Part shown: positions 61,245-64,000 of the stretch, one piece after another
How positions within the stretch are numbered: position 1 is the stretch's first letter
Layout: every line of letters begins with the position of its first letter
Source of the DNA: Megascapheus bottae
Lineage: Eukaryota; Chordata; Mammalia; Rodentia; Geomyidae
Length of the DNA: 64,000 nt
Assembly: GCA_024803745.1 (NCBI GenBank)
Contig: JANJXV010000043.1
Coordinates: 6,147,018 to 6,211,017 of the forward strand
Reading direction: 5' to 3'
Translations under genes and position numbers: made by a program
The notes under the pieces: generated by a model
Databases searched by the model: none
Told to the model about the DNA's origin: nothing
What the model saw: the letters and a program-made list of their open reading frames with translations, nothing else

Positions 61245-61490
61245 TGTTCAAGCTGGTCACAGTGGCCCCCACCTGTGATGCTAGCTACTCAGAAGATTGA
61301 GATCAGAGGATCACGGCTCAAAGGCAGCCTAGGCTTGAAAGTCCCTGAGACTCTTAGCTCCAATTAGCCACTAAAAAACCCAGAAGTGACAGTGTGGCTT
61401 AAGGGCAGTAGCCTTGAGCTGAAGAGCTCAGGGACAGCACCCAGGCCCAGAGTTCAAGCCTCATGACCGACAAAAAGAAAAAAGAAAGAA
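61245..61490 (+). repeat. Type B SINE
   Basis: Forward copy; AGAGTAGTGTGTTCAA at its left and AATAGTGTGTTCAA after the tail form the target duplication. Confidence 0.92.
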
Positions 61491-62680
61491 TAGTGTGTTC
61501 AATAATATTCTATTAGGAAACATTTTCAACTACAGGAAAAACAAAACACAGTAGAAAGCTTTGAAGTCAGATTTCTGTAACCTTCAGCAGAACAAAAGTC
61601 CTAAGAAAGTTCTCATTACTGCTATTCCTCATCCTCTTCCAGTTGCATATTGCAGCTGCTGGCTTGTCCTTGTTATGTAGAAATAGCTGTTCTGCTCTCT
61701 AGTTAAGGACACACAGGACATAGAAATGTGTTTTTCTATAGGAATGATACCTCTGGATCCCCAGGAAAGTTATACAAAGCATGTTTGCATATTTACTGTG
61801 ATATCACTCTCTACTTACTGGGTTGAACTGTTTCTCTGTTGGGTCATGGTCATGAAGTACAGATCAGAAGATACATGCATGCCTGAAGTATAATAAAATC
61901 TCAGCCCCACTCCTCACAATCAATCAAACATAGGTTGACATAGGAGAAATTCCAGTTGTAGAATAATATAACATTGGAGATATTTATGGAGATGTCAGAG
62001 GACAGGCTGATAATCGGCTTTCCTTTGATCTTAGATGCTTCATTCCCAGAGCTCACAATTAAGCAGATTTTTTCTAAGCATACAAATCTCTATGGACTCA
62101 CTAAAGTGGAAAGAATGTCAAAAGAATAGATTTGAGGCTCTTCCTCTGATAAGAAAAGCTTGTGTGTTCTATACATAGATGAGAGGATGAAAAGTATGGT
62201 TCAGAATGGAAGATGCAGGAATGCAGTGGTGTATTGTAAGGCGTTAGAATAGCTCCCAGAACTTTTAACCGAAGAAATGCCTAGAAAACCAGACTCTTCA
62301 ATGGGGGGCTGGAGGAAGAGGCTGAAATGAATGGGAAGAGGGAGCTATGAGAGAATATAGGCATAATACTGAAGGTCCATATGTGAAAAAAAATGAAGTG
62401 TGGTTCTTCATGTGTCTGATGGGAGAAGGAGTAAGAGGAAAGGATCAGTGATGGGAGATCTGACTTGTCTTAACATGCAATGTACATCTACAGGGAGTTG
62501 TTAAGCTGAAACCTCCATCTATCAAATGTGAAGATAGGCAATTACTAAAAACAGAATGTAATTTAATCATATTGTTAAATTATGTATTATTTAACTCTCA
62601 CCAGTGACTTCTGTCAAATGCAAATTTTATATAAAAATGTGTCAGTGAAATGTGTCATTCCTCTTCAATATTGTAATTAT
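61490..62680. other. Unique sequence upstream of receptor A
   Basis: Carries the candidate start exon at 61819-61880. No other gene or repeat seen. Confidence 0.45.
61819..61880 (-). CDS. Candidate start exon of olfactory receptor A
   Basis: The sense strand has in-frame ATGs at 61880, 61853 and 61847, then codons ending T-Q-Q-R-N-S-S-T, then two bases CA and a consensus donor GTAAGT (61813-61818). CA plus the first base of the main exon (59580) makes a Gln codon, and both pieces sum to a multiple of three. The intron would be 2238 bp. The paralogous exon at 32262-32317 has the same layout, the same final CA|GTAAGT and the same phase. The ATG at 61847 (ACC before it) aligns with the inner ATG of the paralog; the outer ATG at 61880 is also matched, so the true start is undecided. 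The exon would add a second sequon, N-S-S. Splicing is inferred. Confidence 0.62.
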
Positions 62681-62882
62681 GATTTCTAGCCAGAGCAATA
62701 AGGCAAGAAGCAAACATAAAGAGGACCCAAATAGGGAAAGAGGAAGTGAAACTTTACTTCTTTGCAGTTGACATGATTCTGTATTTAAAGAACCCTATGG
62801 ACTCCATTCCCAAGTTACTTGAGCTGATTCAAAACTTTGGTAAAGCAGCAGGGTATAAAATTAACCCTCAAAATGTCAGTGG

Positions 62883-63070
62883 CTGGTCCAGGAGTCTGGC
62901 CTAGTGGTAGAGTGCTTGCACAAAGACCCAGGTTCAGTTCCTGGAAACCACATACATAGAAAAAGGCAGAAGTGGTGCTGTGGCTCACGTGGTAGAGTCC
63001 TTGCTTTGAGGAAAGCCCAAGGACAGTCCTCAAGCCCTGAGTTCATACCCCAGAACTGGCAAAAAAAAAT
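62883..63070 (+). repeat. Type T SINE inside old L1
   Basis: GGTCCAGGAGTCTGGCCTAGTGG start; splits the L1 ORF2. Confidence 0.92.
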
Positions 63071-63482
63071 CAATGATTTTCCTGTATACCAACAATGAGA
63101 AGAGCAAGGCAGAAATCAGGAAAGCAACTCCTTTTGCAATAGCCTCAAAAAATAAGAATTAACTTAGCCAAAGAAGTAAAGGACCTCTAAGATGAAAATT
63201 TTAAAAACCTGAAAAAGGAAATTAAAGCTCCTGGATTGGAAGAACTAACATAGTGAAAATAGCAATCCTGCCAAGGGCTATCTACAAATTCAATGCAATG
63301 CCCATCAATATCCCAATGTCATTCTTTAATGACATAGAGTAAGCAATCCAAAAATTCATATGGAATAATAAAAGACCCCAAATAGCAAAAGCAATCCTTA
63401 GCAGAAAGAACAGCGCTGGAGGAATATCAATACCAAGCTTCAGAGTCTATTACAGAGCTATAGCAATAAAATAACAGCTTGG

Positions 63483-63722
63483 AGCTGGTCACTGGAGGCT
63501 CATAGCTCTAATCTAGCTACTCAGGAGGCTGAGATCTAAGGACTGCAATTCAAAGCCATCCTGGGCATGGAAGACATAAGTCCATGAGACTCTTATCTCC
63601 AATGAAGCACCAGAAAACCGGAAGTGGTGCTGAGACTCAAGAGGTAGAGTGCTATCCTTGATCTGAAGAGCTCAGGGACAGCCCCCAGGCCCAGAGTTCA
63701 AGCTCCATGGACAAAAAAGAAA
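63483..63722 (+). repeat. Type B SINE inside old L1
   Basis: Target duplication AACAGCTTGG at 63473-63482 and 63723-63732. Confidence 0.94.
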
Positions 63723-64000
63723 AACAGCTTGGTACTGGAACAATAACAAGCCTGAGGACCAATGGACTAGAACTGAAAACCCAGAAATCAACCGACAGAA
63801 CTATGGTCAACGAATATTCAATAAGAAGACCAAAAAAAGAGAAATAGAATGGAAGAAAGCCTCCTCAACAAATGGTGCTGACAGAATTGCTTAAAGCATC
63901 TGTAGAAAACTAAAATTGGATCCTTATATTCACCCTACAGCAGAATAAATTCCACATGGATCAAAGACCTCGAGGTAAAAGCAAACACTCTGAAAACTCT

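Larger units (their letters stand above)
62683..64000 (+). mobile_element. Old L1 ORF2, runs off the window end
   Basis: Reverse transcriptase text with [10 protein letters not shown] (Asp to Val in the catalytic pair). It is interrupted by SINEs at 62883-63070 and 63483-63722 and continues to the end. Confidence 0.88.

Overview
This is repeat-rich mammalian nuclear DNA, almost certainly from a rodent. Two composite SINE types occur about fifty times. Type T is two tRNA-like units in tandem, with an ID-like left half. Type B is a B1/7SL-like left half joined to the same tRNA-like right half. This pair, together with the L1 lineage, suggests a geomyoid rodent (pocket mouse or kangaroo rat group); that placement rests on my recollection of these SINEs and is not proven by the sequence. 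No bacterial, plasmid or phage features are present.

The genes are a minus-strand cluster of family 7 (OR7E-like) olfactory receptors: B (28608-29550, open), E (47045-47480, remnant), C (51598-52320, broken), A (58635-59580, open) and D (9041-9986, one nonsense codon). D lies in a segmental duplication: 4034-10796 is a copy of 53492-60416. The copies differ by a templated insertion and a deletion in the left copy and by a later L1 insertion in the right copy.

The best finding concerns how these receptors start. None of the main exons has an in-frame ATG at the usual place. Instead each has a 3' splice site just before a conserved Cys-Pro or Cys-Ser codon pair. For A and B, a short exon 2.2-2.7 kb upstream (61819-61880 and 32262-32317) carries in-frame ATGs and ends in a GTAAGT donor whose phase matches the main exon exactly. 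The duplication copied the main exon into D but stopped short of this start exon.

Layout: 1-1600 is mostly unique, with a TGACATCA cluster at 500-800. Three tandem L1 3' ends fill 2386-4035. The left duplication copy runs 4034-10796. A full-length but decayed L1 (10797-17966) is followed head to tail by a second L1 (17967-23608) and an L1 ORF1 scrap. 24200-25640 is largely unique. An old L1 precedes a first-exon-like sequence (28035-28321, plus strand) and receptor B. L1 and SINE remnants, an RPL23A processed pseudogene (39944-40383) and receptor remnants fill 30-53 kb. The right duplication copy follows, then the start exon of A in a unique stretch, then an old L1 that runs off the window end. 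Most other open frames are L1 pieces, SINE read-through or microsatellites.
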